64,000 nt of DNA, from positions 62,001-126,000 of the forward strand of contig JACPEP010000042.1 of the NCBI GenBank assembly GCA_016183425.1, written 5' to 3'. This stretch comes from Chloroflexota bacterium. Its GTDB lineage: Bacteria > Chloroflexota > Dehalococcoidia > JACPEP01. Positions 33,763 through 41,609 of this stretch are shown here, one piece after another. A program made the translations under genes and the position numbers. Positions within the stretch are counted from its first letter, which is position 1, and every line of letters starts with the position of its first letter. The notes below the pieces were generated by a model. That model was not told the origin of the DNA, did not search any database, and worked only from the letters and a program-made list of their open reading frames with translations.

Positions 33763-34155
33763 CTAGCCAAGCAAACCGGTGCGCGGGGGCATCGGAGAGG
33801 GGTTTACGAACATCTCCTGAGGAAGAATATATGTAGAAGGTGTTAAGTAGACCAGGTTGGAGGTGGCTACACCTGGTAATTCGATGGAGATCAACATGGA
33901 GAAGAACCTGCAGTTGATAGCAAGACCATGCCGCCCACACTTGCTAGAGACCTGATCCCCGCTGTCATCGGGTTTGGGACTTCCCACGGAAGGAAGAGGA
34001 GCGCCGTCCTTTTGTACTTCCTCAAGGGTGGCGCTACGAAAATGCCGACATTGAGATGTGAAGTGCTGACAGTGGGGCAGGAAAGAGGATAGGAAGAAGG
34101 AAGTGACCACTAACGGTATTAGCAGCCACGTTGCTCCGCCACGCTCCAGAGTCAC
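33763..34155 (-). CDS. Possible small membrane-anchored hypothetical protein
   Basis: 130 codons from a GTG at 34155 preceded by AAGGAGCGGGGGGCAA. An N-terminal hydrophobic segment (WLLIPLVVTSFFLSSFL) is followed by a Cys/His-containing stretch (HCQHFTSQCRHF). The rest is not convincingly protein-like, and the alternative frame over 33677-33940 is also open, so it may be a decayed or frameshifted gene. It lies upstream of the cytochrome gene on the same strand. The flanking 33649-34484 otherwise shows no clear gene. Confidence 0.28.
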   Translation of the reverse strand: MTLERGGATWLLIPLVVTSFFLSSFLPHCQHFTSQCRHFRSATLEEVQKDGAPLPSVGSPKPDDSGDQVSSKCGRHGLAINCRFFSMLISIELPGVATSNLVYLTPSTYILPQEMFVNPSPMPPRTGLLG

Positions 34156-34484
34156 TTGCCCCCCGCTCCTTCCAAGTGGTCTCGTTCCGTAACGGCTACC
34201 TCTGCTTCTTAAGTAGTGCTATATTATGATGTTCACATAGTACTGTCAAGTACTTCACAAATCTCCCTTTTAGTGAAGAGTGCTTGGTTACTTTCAAACC
34301 GCCAGCCGAAGGCGTCGGCAGGTGGGTTCCGAATGTATAGCTTCAGACTTATGGTGGTTTGCTAAACAACGTAAATGCCCACGGCACCCATCGCCGGCAA
34401 GGAGCCGGGAGGAAATGGCGACAAAAGAGCCGCTTTCTGATACAATCCCCTTTGAGTGGAATGAAGCGACGTTAGGAGGGGAAA

Positions 34485-36941
34485 ATGCCATCATCGTTGA
34501 CACCGGACAGGTTACGTAAGACTTGTGACCCCCAGAAGTTCACCTTTGAGACCACGGAGGAGATGGCCTGTATCGAGGGGATAGTGGGCCAGGCCAGGGC
34601 GGTGCAGGCCCTTAATTTCGGTCTGGGCATGTTCCAGCCGGGGTTCAATATCTATATGGCCGGGCCAGCCGGTACCGGCAAAACCACCTTCATCACTACC
34701 TTCCTTCAGGATCTGGCCCCTTCCAAGGAAACGCCCAGCGATTGGTGCTATGTGAACAATTTTCGAGACCCTTATCGTCCCCATGCCTTGAAGCTGCCAC
34801 CGGGGGTGGGGCGACAGCTTCGGGAGGATATGCGCCGCCTGGTGGAGGCGGCCAAGAAAGACATCCCTCGTTCCTTTGAGAGCGATGAGTATGTGAGCCA
34901 GCGGGAGAGCACCATCAGCGCCTTTCAAAAGCAACGGGAGGAGAGCTTTGCTCGTCTGGGTGAGAAGGCCCAGGCCCAGGGCTTCGCCCTCCAGAGCAGC
35001 CACATGGGCTTTCTTCTCATCCCTTTGGCCGAGGAGGGCCGCCCTATGGAAAGCCACGAGTACCAGGCGCTGTCTGCGGAGATCAAAGAAGAGATCCAGC
35101 GCCGACGGGAGGTGGTGGACAATGAGGTGAAAGCCACCTTAAAACAGCTTCGAACGGCCGAGAAGGAGACTAACGAGAGCCTGGAACACCTGGATCGGGA
35201 GGTGGCTACCTTCTCCGTGGGACACCTGGTGGAAGATCTCCTGGAGAAGTATACCCCCTATCCCCAGTTGCTGGACTACCTTAATTCAGTGATGCAAGAC
35301 ATTATCGAGAATGTGGATCAATTTCGCCAGCCACCACCCCAATCACAGGCCCAGACCCCCTTCACGGGTATGGCCGGCCGGGATAGGGATTTTCACCGCT
35401 ATGAGGTTAACGTAGTGGTGGACAACTCCGGACTCAAGGGGGCACCCATTGTCTCCGAGCTGAACCCTAGCTATCCCAATCTCTTCGGCCGCATAGAGAA
35501 GGAAGCCCAGTTTGGTGCCCTGGTCACCGACTTCACCATGGTTCGGGGCGGCGCTCTGCACCGGGCCAACGGCGGCTATCTTCTCCTTCAGGCGGCGGCC
35601 CTGTTAAGCAACCCCTTCTCGTGGGAGGGACTTAAGCGTGCCATCCGCTGTGGAGAAATATCGGTGGAGGAGATGGCGGAGTGGTTGGGATTTACCACCA
35701 CTAAGACCCTCCGCCCGGAACCCATCCCCCTGGACGCCAAGCTAATTCTCATCGGTAACCCCTGGCTCTACTACCTCCTTCTCACCATGGACGAGGATTT
35801 TAATGAGCTGTTCAAGGTTAAGGCCGACTTCGATACCCGGATGGATCGCGATGTAGAGAACGAGATGAACTATGCCGCCTTCGCCTGCACTCTTTGTACC
35901 AAGGAGAATCTGAAGCCCTGCGACCGGGCGGCGGTGGCGAAACTGGTGGAGTATGGTTCCCGCTTGGCGGAGGATCAGGAGAAGCTCTCTACCAAATTTG
36001 GTGAAGTGGCTGACCTCATGCGAGAGGCTCACTTTTGGGCCCAACAGGACGGCTCCCAGTACGTCAGCGGCAGCCATGTGAGAAAGGCGGCGGAGGAAAA
36101 GGTATACCGTGCTAACCTGATCCAGGAGCGTATCAAAGAGATGATTCAGCGGGGCACGATAAAGATCGACACCATCGGCCAGGTGGTGGGCCAGGTAAAT
36201 GGCCTGGCTGTGATGGGATTGGGAACCTTCGCCTTCGGTCGTCCCTCTCGTATCACCGTCGCCCTGGGCCTGGGGCGAGAGGGTTTGATGGATATCGAAC
36301 GGGAGTCCCGACTGGCGGGACGCATCCATACCAAAGGGGTAATGATCCTGGGGGGATACCTGACGGAGAAATATGCTCAGGATAAGCCCCTTACTCTGTC
36401 CGCCCGCCTGGTCTTCGAACAGAGCTATGAGGAGATAGAAGGGGACAGTGCCTCCAGTACCGAGCTGTACGCCCTCCTCTCCCGCCTCTCCAGTCTCCCC
36501 ATAAAGCAGGGCATCGCCGTTACCGGCTCCGTGAACCAAAAGGGAGAGGTTCAAGCCATCGGCGGCGTCAACGAGAAGATAGAAGGCTTTTATGAGGTGT
36601 GCAAGGCTATTGGCTTTACGGGAGAGCAGGGGGTGGTCATTCCGGAGAGCAACGTGGCCCATCTCATGCTCAAGGAGGAGGTGGTGGAGGCGGTGGAAGC
36701 GGGTCGCTTCCACGTTTATCCTGTAACTACCATTGACCAGGGGATAGAGGTCCTCACCGGCGTCTCCGCCGGAGAGCGCCAGCAGGATGGCACCTATCCC
36801 ACCGATACCGTCCACGCTCGGGTAGATGCCCGTCTTAGAGAAATCGCAGAAGGGCTACGGAAATTCGGCCGTGATGAGGGGGATAGGGAAAAGAAGAAAG
36901 AGACTCCGGAGGACAAGGAAGACACTCCAAAAAGCACTTAA
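34485..36941 (+). CDS. Lon-like ATP-dependent protease (AAA_32/LonH-type)
   Basis: 818 aa. Walker A GPAGTGKTT at 60-68; a long helical insertion (about 110-270) replaces the Lon N-terminal domain; the C-terminal S16 protease domain has catalytic Ser655 in EGDSASSTELY and Lys698 in GGVNEKIEGF, the same 43-residue spacing as in Lon. Domain order matches the PF13654-PF05362 family (E. coli YcbZ type), cytoplasmic. The ATG follows AGGAGGGGAAA. The last 60 residues are highly charged. The next gene starts 20 bp later. Target proteins are unknown. Confidence 0.9.
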   Translation: MPSSLTPDRLRKTCDPQKFTFETTEEMACIEGIVGQARAVQALNFGLGMFQPGFNIYMAGPAGTGKTTFITTFLQDLAPSKETPSDWCYVNNFRDPYRPHALKLPPGVGRQLREDMRRLVEAAKKDIPRSFESDEYVSQRESTISAFQKQREESFARLGEKAQAQGFALQSSHMGFLLIPLAEEGRPMESHEYQALSAEIKEEIQRRREVVDNEVKATLKQLRTAEKETNESLEHLDREVATFSVGHLVEDLLEKYTPYPQLLDYLNSVMQDIIENVDQFRQPPPQSQAQTPFTGMAGRDRDFHRYEVNVVVDNSGLKGAPIVSELNPSYPNLFGRIEKEAQFGALVTDFTMVRGGALHRANGGYLLLQAAALLSNPFSWEGLKRAIRCGEISVEEMAEWLGFTTTKTLRPEPIPLDAKLILIGNPWLYYLLLTMDEDFNELFKVKADFDTRMDRDVENEMNYAAFACTLCTKENLKPCDRAAVAKLVEYGSRLAEDQEKLSTKFGEVADLMREAHFWAQQDGSQYVSGSHVRKAAEEKVYRANLIQERIKEMIQRGTIKIDTIGQVVGQVNGLAVMGLGTFAFGRPSRITVALGLGREGLMDIERESRLAGRIHTKGVMILGGYLTEKYAQDKPLTLSARLVFEQSYEEIEGDSASSTELYALLSRLSSLPIKQGIAVTGSVNQKGEVQAIGGVNEKIEGFYEVCKAIGFTGEQGVVIPESNVAHLMLKEEVVEAVEAGRFHVYPVTTIDQGIEVLTGVSAGERQQDGTYPTDTVHARVDARLREIAEGLRKFGRDEGDREKKKETPEDKEDTPKST

Positions 36942-36961
36942 CCCAGAGAAGGAGAACTGCC

Positions 36962-38626
36962 ATGGCTCTGGTGGATGGGGGATGCCTGGCTATCAACGCC
37001 TTGAAAAGGGAGGGGGTGCGGCACGTCTTTGCCCTGGCTGGGGGCCACGTGGAGCCTTACTTCCAGGGATGTCTAGATGAGGGAATGCGTCTTATCGATA
37101 CCCGCCACGAGGCAGCCACTGTTCACCTGGCCGAAGGTTGGGCTAGAGCTACCGGCCAGTTAGGAGTAGCCATCATCACCGCCGGCCCCGGCGTAACCAA
37201 CAGTCTCACCGGACTGGCCAACGCCTTCTGGAGCGCCAGCCCGGTGCTGGTGATGGGAGGACGCAGCTCCTTGGCCGACTTCGACCTGGGGGCTCTTCAA
37301 GAGATGGTGCCCTCTCCCGTCGTCCCCTTCACCAAGTGGCACCGCACTGGCTACGATGTAAAACGAGTTCCCGAATATCTCTCCATGGCGGTGCGCCATG
37401 CCCTTTCCGGTCGGCCGGGGCCGGTATACCTGGAGTTTCCCCAGGATGTCCTCAAGGGTATGGCGGATCCGGAGGAGGTGGTTTTTCCCACCGGCTACCG
37501 TACCACCGCCCGCCCCGCCGGCGAACCGGCCGCCATCCAACGCGCCGTGGACCTTCTGGTGAAAGCAGAGCGGCCGCTAGTCATCGCCGGCAGTGGCATC
37601 TTCTGGTCCCAGGCCGGGACTGAACTTCAGGAGCTCATAGAAACGGTGCGCATTCCTCTCTTTCTTATGACCAAGGGTCGGGGCTGCGTCCCCGACGACC
37701 ATCCTTTGTGTTTTGGCCCCACCCGGATAGGGACACGGGACGCCGATGTAGTCCTTTTGGTAGGAACGCGCCTGGACTATAACCTGGCCTATGGCCGACC
37801 GCCCCTCTTCAGCCCCACCGCCCGCTGGATCCAAGTCGACATCCATGCCGAGGAGATCGGACGCAACCGGCCCATCGAAGTGGGTATTGTGGGGGATGCC
37901 AAGATGGTTTTGGCCCAGATGGTGGAGGCGGCCTTGCCATCGTGTCGGGGTCGGCGGGACAGTCCTTGGGTGGAGGCCTGCCGCCATTACCTAGTAGGCC
38001 GTCGGGAGGCGATCCGGGGCGAGCTGACCTCCGATGCCGTGCCCATCCACTCCGCTCGTCTATGCCAGGAGGTGGCCAACTTTCTGGACCGGGACGCCAC
38101 GGTGGTGGTAGACGGCGCCGACATCGGCGACTGGGCGGCCACTGTTCTACGCTGCTATCATCCCGGCCACTGGCTGGACGTCCAGCCCAACGGCTGCCTG
38201 GGTTCGGGAATATCCTTCGCTATGGCTGCCCAACTGGCCTGGCCTCAGAGTCAGGTGGTGGTCATCCACGGCGATGGCAGCTTCGGCCTCAACGCTATGG
38301 AGTTCGATACTGCTGTGAGGCACCATATCCCCTTTGTTTCCGTCATCGGCAACGACGGCGCCTGGGGGCAGGTAAAGAACCTGCAACTGGAGAAAGGGCC
38401 TGACCGAGTTATCGGCACCGAGCTGGGCTTCACCCGCTACGACCTGGTAGTGGAGGCGTTGGGGGGACACGGGGAGTATGTAGAAAAACCGGAGGATATT
38501 CGCCCCGCCCTGGAGCGGGCCTTCGCCTCCGGCAAGCCTGCCTGCGTCAACGTGAGGGTGGACCCCGAGGCAGCCAGCGCCCGACGGACGAAGGGCAGAA
38601 CGGCCACACCCAAAGGAAAAGGATAG
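36962..38626 (+). CDS. TPP-dependent enzyme, acetolactate synthase/2-hydroxyacyl-CoA lyase family
   Basis: 554 aa. PYR-domain catalytic Glu in TRHEAATVHLAEGWAR; central domain from about residue 190; PP-domain motif GDGSFGLNAMEFDTAV followed by NDGAWGQVKN. The RHEAA..AEG and DGAWG segments resemble oxalyl-CoA decarboxylase and 2-hydroxyacyl-CoA lyase more than IlvB, but no CoA site can be confirmed by eye. AGAAGGAGAACTGCC gives a good ribosome-binding site. It precedes the UbiD/molybdenum-hydroxylase cluster, so a role in cleaving a 2-oxo or 2-hydroxyacyl intermediate is plausible. Confidence 0.85.
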   Translation: MALVDGGCLAINALKREGVRHVFALAGGHVEPYFQGCLDEGMRLIDTRHEAATVHLAEGWARATGQLGVAIITAGPGVTNSLTGLANAFWSASPVLVMGGRSSLADFDLGALQEMVPSPVVPFTKWHRTGYDVKRVPEYLSMAVRHALSGRPGPVYLEFPQDVLKGMADPEEVVFPTGYRTTARPAGEPAAIQRAVDLLVKAERPLVIAGSGIFWSQAGTELQELIETVRIPLFLMTKGRGCVPDDHPLCFGPTRIGTRDADVVLLVGTRLDYNLAYGRPPLFSPTARWIQVDIHAEEIGRNRPIEVGIVGDAKMVLAQMVEAALPSCRGRRDSPWVEACRHYLVGRREAIRGELTSDAVPIHSARLCQEVANFLDRDATVVVDGADIGDWAATVLRCYHPGHWLDVQPNGCLGSGISFAMAAQLAWPQSQVVVIHGDGSFGLNAMEFDTAVRHHIPFVSVIGNDGAWGQVKNLQLEKGPDRVIGTELGFTRYDLVVEALGGHGEYVEKPEDIRPALERAFASGKPACVNVRVDPEAASARRTKGRTATPKGKG

Positions 38627-38659
38627 TCACCACTATTCTCATTCCCCGTGCCTACCCTG

Positions 38660-38665
38660 TATAAT
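38660..38665 (+). promoter_or_regulatory. -10 box before the catabolic cluster
   Basis: Perfect TATAAT 39 nt upstream of the TTG start of the UbiD gene at 38704. No convincing -35 lies 17 bp upstream, so an activator may be required. Confidence 0.4.
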
Positions 38666-38703
38666 GCCACGTAGTTAGTTAGCCTGGATACAAGGAGCGA
38701 AGA

Positions 38704-40161
38704 TTGGAACAAAAAGCACTTTCAGAGATGAAGGACCTCAGAGACTGGCTGGAGCTGATGGAAGGCCTGGGCCAGCTCCGGCGGGTGGAGGGAGCGGATT
38801 GGAACCTGGAGCTGGGAGCCATCACGGAGCTGAATAGCCATATCCGGGGCGCGCCGGCTCTCCTCTTTCAAAGCATAAAAGATTATCACTCCCACTATGG
38901 CATCGTTACCGGAACGACCTCTAACGCCACCCGTCTAGGGGCGACGCTGCGACTGAGCACGTCCCTGGACGATATGGGTTTGGTTAAGGCACTGAGAGGC
39001 AAGAGCATCCAGTGGGAGACAGAGGCTGAGAACTATGCCCCTCACCTGGTGGAGGAGGGGCCGGTGCAGGAGAACGTCCAACGTGGCTCCCAGGTGGATT
39101 TAACCCAGTTCCCCGCTCCCAAGTGGCACGAGAGGGACGGCGGCCGCTACCTGGGTACGGGCTGTGTCGTGGTCACCAAGGATAGAGATACGGGGTGGAT
39201 TAACGTGGGCGTCTACCGCATGATGCTCCAGGATGAGCGGAGCCTCACCCTCCACATGGTGGCCGGGAAGCACGGCCGTCAGCAGATAGAAAGGTACTTC
39301 GCCCTGGGAGAGCCCTTCCCCGTGGTGGTCTCCCTGGGCCACGACCCCCTTCTCTTTCTCATCGCCGGCCTGGAAGTGCCTTACGGAATCTCCGAATACA
39401 ACTATGTGGGAGCCATTCTGGGACAGCCGCTGGAGGTTGTTCGAGGAGAGGTGACCGGCCTCCCTATGCCTGCCTACAGCGAGGTAGTGCTGGAGGGGTG
39501 GTGCCGCCCGGGCAATCTGAAGAATGAGGGCCCCTTCGGAGAGTTCACCGGCTATTACAGCTACAGCGAGACTCCCCAGCCAGTGATGGAGGTGGAGCGG
39601 GTCTACTTCCGCAACGACCCCATTATCCTGGGAGCGCCCCCTGGCCGTCCTCCCCACGACTTCTCCTACTACAAGGCGGTGATGCGCTCCGCCATGCTCC
39701 ACGATGCCCTGGAGAAGGCGGGGGTTCCTGGTGTCCAGTCCTGCTGGGCCGACGAGGTGGGGGGCTCTCGTCAGCTTCTGGTGGTCTCCATCCAGCAGCG
39801 CTACCCCGGCCACTCCCGACAGGCCGCCTTCGTCGCCTCTCAGTGCCAGGTGGGGGCCTACCTGGGGCGCTACGTCATCGTGGTGGACGAGGATATCGAC
39901 CCGGCTAACCTCCAGGACGTAATTTGGGCCGTAGTCACCCGGGCCGATCCGGAGCGGGATATCGAGATCTTCCGCAAGGCCTGGGGCAGCAAGGCCGACC
40001 CCATGAACGTAACCTTCAATCAAAAAGTGGCTTACAACTCCCGGGCCATCATCGATGCCTGCCGGCCCTACGAATATCGAGACGTTTTCCCTCCTGTGGC
40101 CGAGTGCAGCCCAGAGTATCGGCAACAGGTGCTGCAAAAGTGGGCGCACCTCTTCGAGTAG
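38704..40161 (+). CDS. UbiD-family (prenylated-FMN) decarboxylase
   Basis: 485 aa from TTG, with AAGGAG 6 nt upstream. Contains the catalytic Glu segment NEGPFGEFTGYYSYSE and the C-terminal DEDIDPANLQDVIWAVVTR stretch seen in the other UbiD (4369-5865). Overall similarity is moderate, so the substrates probably differ. It opens a run of plus-strand catabolic genes (cupin, molybdenum hydroxylase, LeuCD-like, RraA-like, ornithine-cyclodeaminase-like). Decarboxylation of an aromatic or unsaturated acid is expected; a partner UbiX is not in the window. Confidence 0.9.
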   Translation: MEQKALSEMKDLRDWLELMEGLGQLRRVEGADWNLELGAITELNSHIRGAPALLFQSIKDYHSHYGIVTGTTSNATRLGATLRLSTSLDDMGLVKALRGKSIQWETEAENYAPHLVEEGPVQENVQRGSQVDLTQFPAPKWHERDGGRYLGTGCVVVTKDRDTGWINVGVYRMMLQDERSLTLHMVAGKHGRQQIERYFALGEPFPVVVSLGHDPLLFLIAGLEVPYGISEYNYVGAILGQPLEVVRGEVTGLPMPAYSEVVLEGWCRPGNLKNEGPFGEFTGYYSYSETPQPVMEVERVYFRNDPIILGAPPGRPPHDFSYYKAVMRSAMLHDALEKAGVPGVQSCWADEVGGSRQLLVVSIQQRYPGHSRQAAFVASQCQVGAYLGRYVIVVDEDIDPANLQDVIWAVVTRADPERDIEIFRKAWGSKADPMNVTFNQKVAYNSRAIIDACRPYEYRDVFPPVAECSPEYRQQVLQKWAHLFE

Positions 40162-40189
40162 AAGGGTGTTTATCTATCTAGCTGGGTCA

Positions 40190-40420
40190 TTGTCACGGAA
40201 GTTTGGGGGTCCAGGGAGCGGTGCCACCTGGCGGGGGTCTGGGGGCCTGCCCTGAGCCGCTCGGCTGAGCGTTCGACTGAGCTCACGCCGAAGGCTCACG
40301 ACGAAGCCTGCCGAAGAGGTGTCCCCCAAATCCTATAAATTTTCTCCCTCTCGCCCGTCAGAGGCGGGGAAGAGGGAGACCGAGAGGGTGAGGGCTTAGA
40401 ACACATTTTTTTGAGTAACG
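40190..40420 (+). repeat. Dispersed intergenic repeat, copy split by a second repeat
   Basis: Left half GCGGGGGTCTGGGGG (40231-40245) and right half GTGTCCCCC to GTGAGGGCTTAGAAC (40319-40403) match the uninterrupted copy at 40866-41015. About 73 bp (40246-40318) of palindromic GTTCGACTGAGCTCAC type sequence sits between them, so one repeat was inserted in another. Nothing coding is seen in 40162-40452. Confidence 0.6.
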
Positions 40421-40452
40421 GGTTCAATGTCTAGGAAGGAGATGACGACACG

Positions 40453-40830
40453 ATGAAGATTCTAACTTGGGAAGAGGGGCACGAGTTCAGGGGCATGGGC
40501 GGCGTGATGAAATGGATCTTTTGGCCCCAGAATGGATGCAACCAGGTGACACTGCACTATGCCATCAGGCAACCAGGAGAAGCAATGCCCCTCCATTCCC
40601 ACGAGTTCTCCGATGATATCGTCTCCATCATCCAGGGGCGGGGCAAGGTCGTCACCGACCAGGGAGAGTTCGACATCCAGGCAGGGCAGTCGGTGTGGGT
40701 GCCCGCCAAAGAGCGGCACGGCTTCAAGAACACCGGAGACGCGCCCCTGGTCACCCTGGGCTCCCAGGGCCCTCCCGACCCTCAGATATACCAGCGCGCC
40801 GGCTTTCGTTTCGACATAAAAGGACGCTAG
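40453..40830 (+). CDS. Cupin-domain protein
   Basis: 125 aa single cupin barrel. Metal-binding pattern: HSHEFSDD (His-x-His, then Glu) in motif 1 and KERHGFKNTG (His) in motif 2. Small stand-alone cupins in catabolic operons act as isomerases, dioxygenase-like enzymes or ligand sensors. AAGGAGATGACGACACG precedes the ATG. It is bracketed by two copies of the dispersed repeat, unlike any other gene here. Confidence 0.85.
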   Translation: MKILTWEEGHEFRGMGGVMKWIFWPQNGCNQVTLHYAIRQPGEAMPLHSHEFSDDIVSIIQGRGKVVTDQGEFDIQAGQSVWVPAKERHGFKNTGDAPLVTLGSQGPPDPQIYQRAGFRFDIKGR

Positions 40831-40865
40831 GGGCTCTATCATCAATCAGAAAAAAGAACAGGTGT

Positions 40866-41015
40866 TGGAGATTGTTTAATAACGGGGGTTACAAGGGGCG
40901 AAGCCCCCTTTGACGGGGGTCTGGGGGTGTCCCCTAGATCCTCCGAATCTCCCCCTCTCCCGCTACCCAGCGGGAGAGGGGGACCAAGGGGGTGAGGGCT
41001 TAGAGCGCATTTTCA
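40866..41015 (+). repeat. Dispersed intergenic repeat with 14-bp hairpin
   Basis: TGTTTAATAACGGGGG, GGGGCGAAGCCCC, GACGGGGGTCTGGGGGTGTC, then a hairpin CCCCCTCTCCCGCT (40951-40964)/AGCGGGAGAGGGGG (40969-40982) with a 4-nt loop, and GTGAGGGCTTAGAGC. Reads like the inverted copy at 13205-13345. The rest of 40831-41138 holds a short GATTCT/AGAATC inverted repeat (about 41051-41086) and no gene. Confidence 0.7.
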
Positions 41016-41138
41016 TCCTTTGTGGTGCCCTACGCAAGTGGGGCATGGACGATTCTGAGCCGAAGCGTAGCGGAGACGAAGAATCTTGATTAGCACGCTC
41101 AAGCCGCCGAAAGAACGAATAATATCGAGGAGCAACGG

Positions 41139-41600
41139 ATGAAACGGCTCATAACCTTGACCGTCAACGACCAGGAATACCAACTGGAGGTGCCCGCCTA
41201 CCGCCTGCTGGTGGATGTGCTACGGGAAGACCTGGAGCTCACGGGTACCAAGGAGGGCTGCGGCATCGGCGTTTGTGGCGCTTGCACCGTCCTTCTGGAT
41301 GGGAAACTGGTGAGCTCTTGCCTCACCCTGGCGGCCAAGGCCGACGGCAGTAGGATCACCACCATCGAAGGCTTGGGCAAAAATGGAGCGCTACATCCTC
41401 TCCAGCGCAGCTTCATCGAACACGGCGGCTTTCAGTGCGGCTTTTGTACGCCGGGCCAGATCATCACGGCAAAGGCATTGCTTGACATAAACCATAACCC
41501 CACGGAGGAAGAGGTCAAAGAGTGGATGTCCGGCAACCTGTGTCGCTGCACCGGCTACTACAAGATTCTCGAGTCCATACTGGCTGTGGCTCGGGCATGA
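41139..41600 (+). CDS. Molybdenum hydroxylase, [2Fe-2S] subunit (CoxS/XdhC-like)
   Basis: 153 aa. Two [2Fe-2S] clusters: N-terminal ferredoxin-type Cys in CGIGVCGACTVLLDGKLVSSC and C-terminal all-helical domain Cys in CGFCTPG and CRCTGYY. It passes electrons from the molybdopterin site to FAD. The next gene (catalytic subunit) begins 9 nt later. The FAD subunit is 6 kb downstream at 47831, so the three-subunit enzyme is encoded discontinuously. Confidence 0.95.
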   Translation: MKRLITLTVNDQEYQLEVPAYRLLVDVLREDLELTGTKEGCGIGVCGACTVLLDGKLVSSCLTLAAKADGSRITTIEGLGKNGALHPLQRSFIEHGGFQCGFCTPGQIITAKALLDINHNPTEEEVKEWMSGNLCRCTGYYKILESILAVARA

Positions 41601-41609
41601 GGAGGCATC

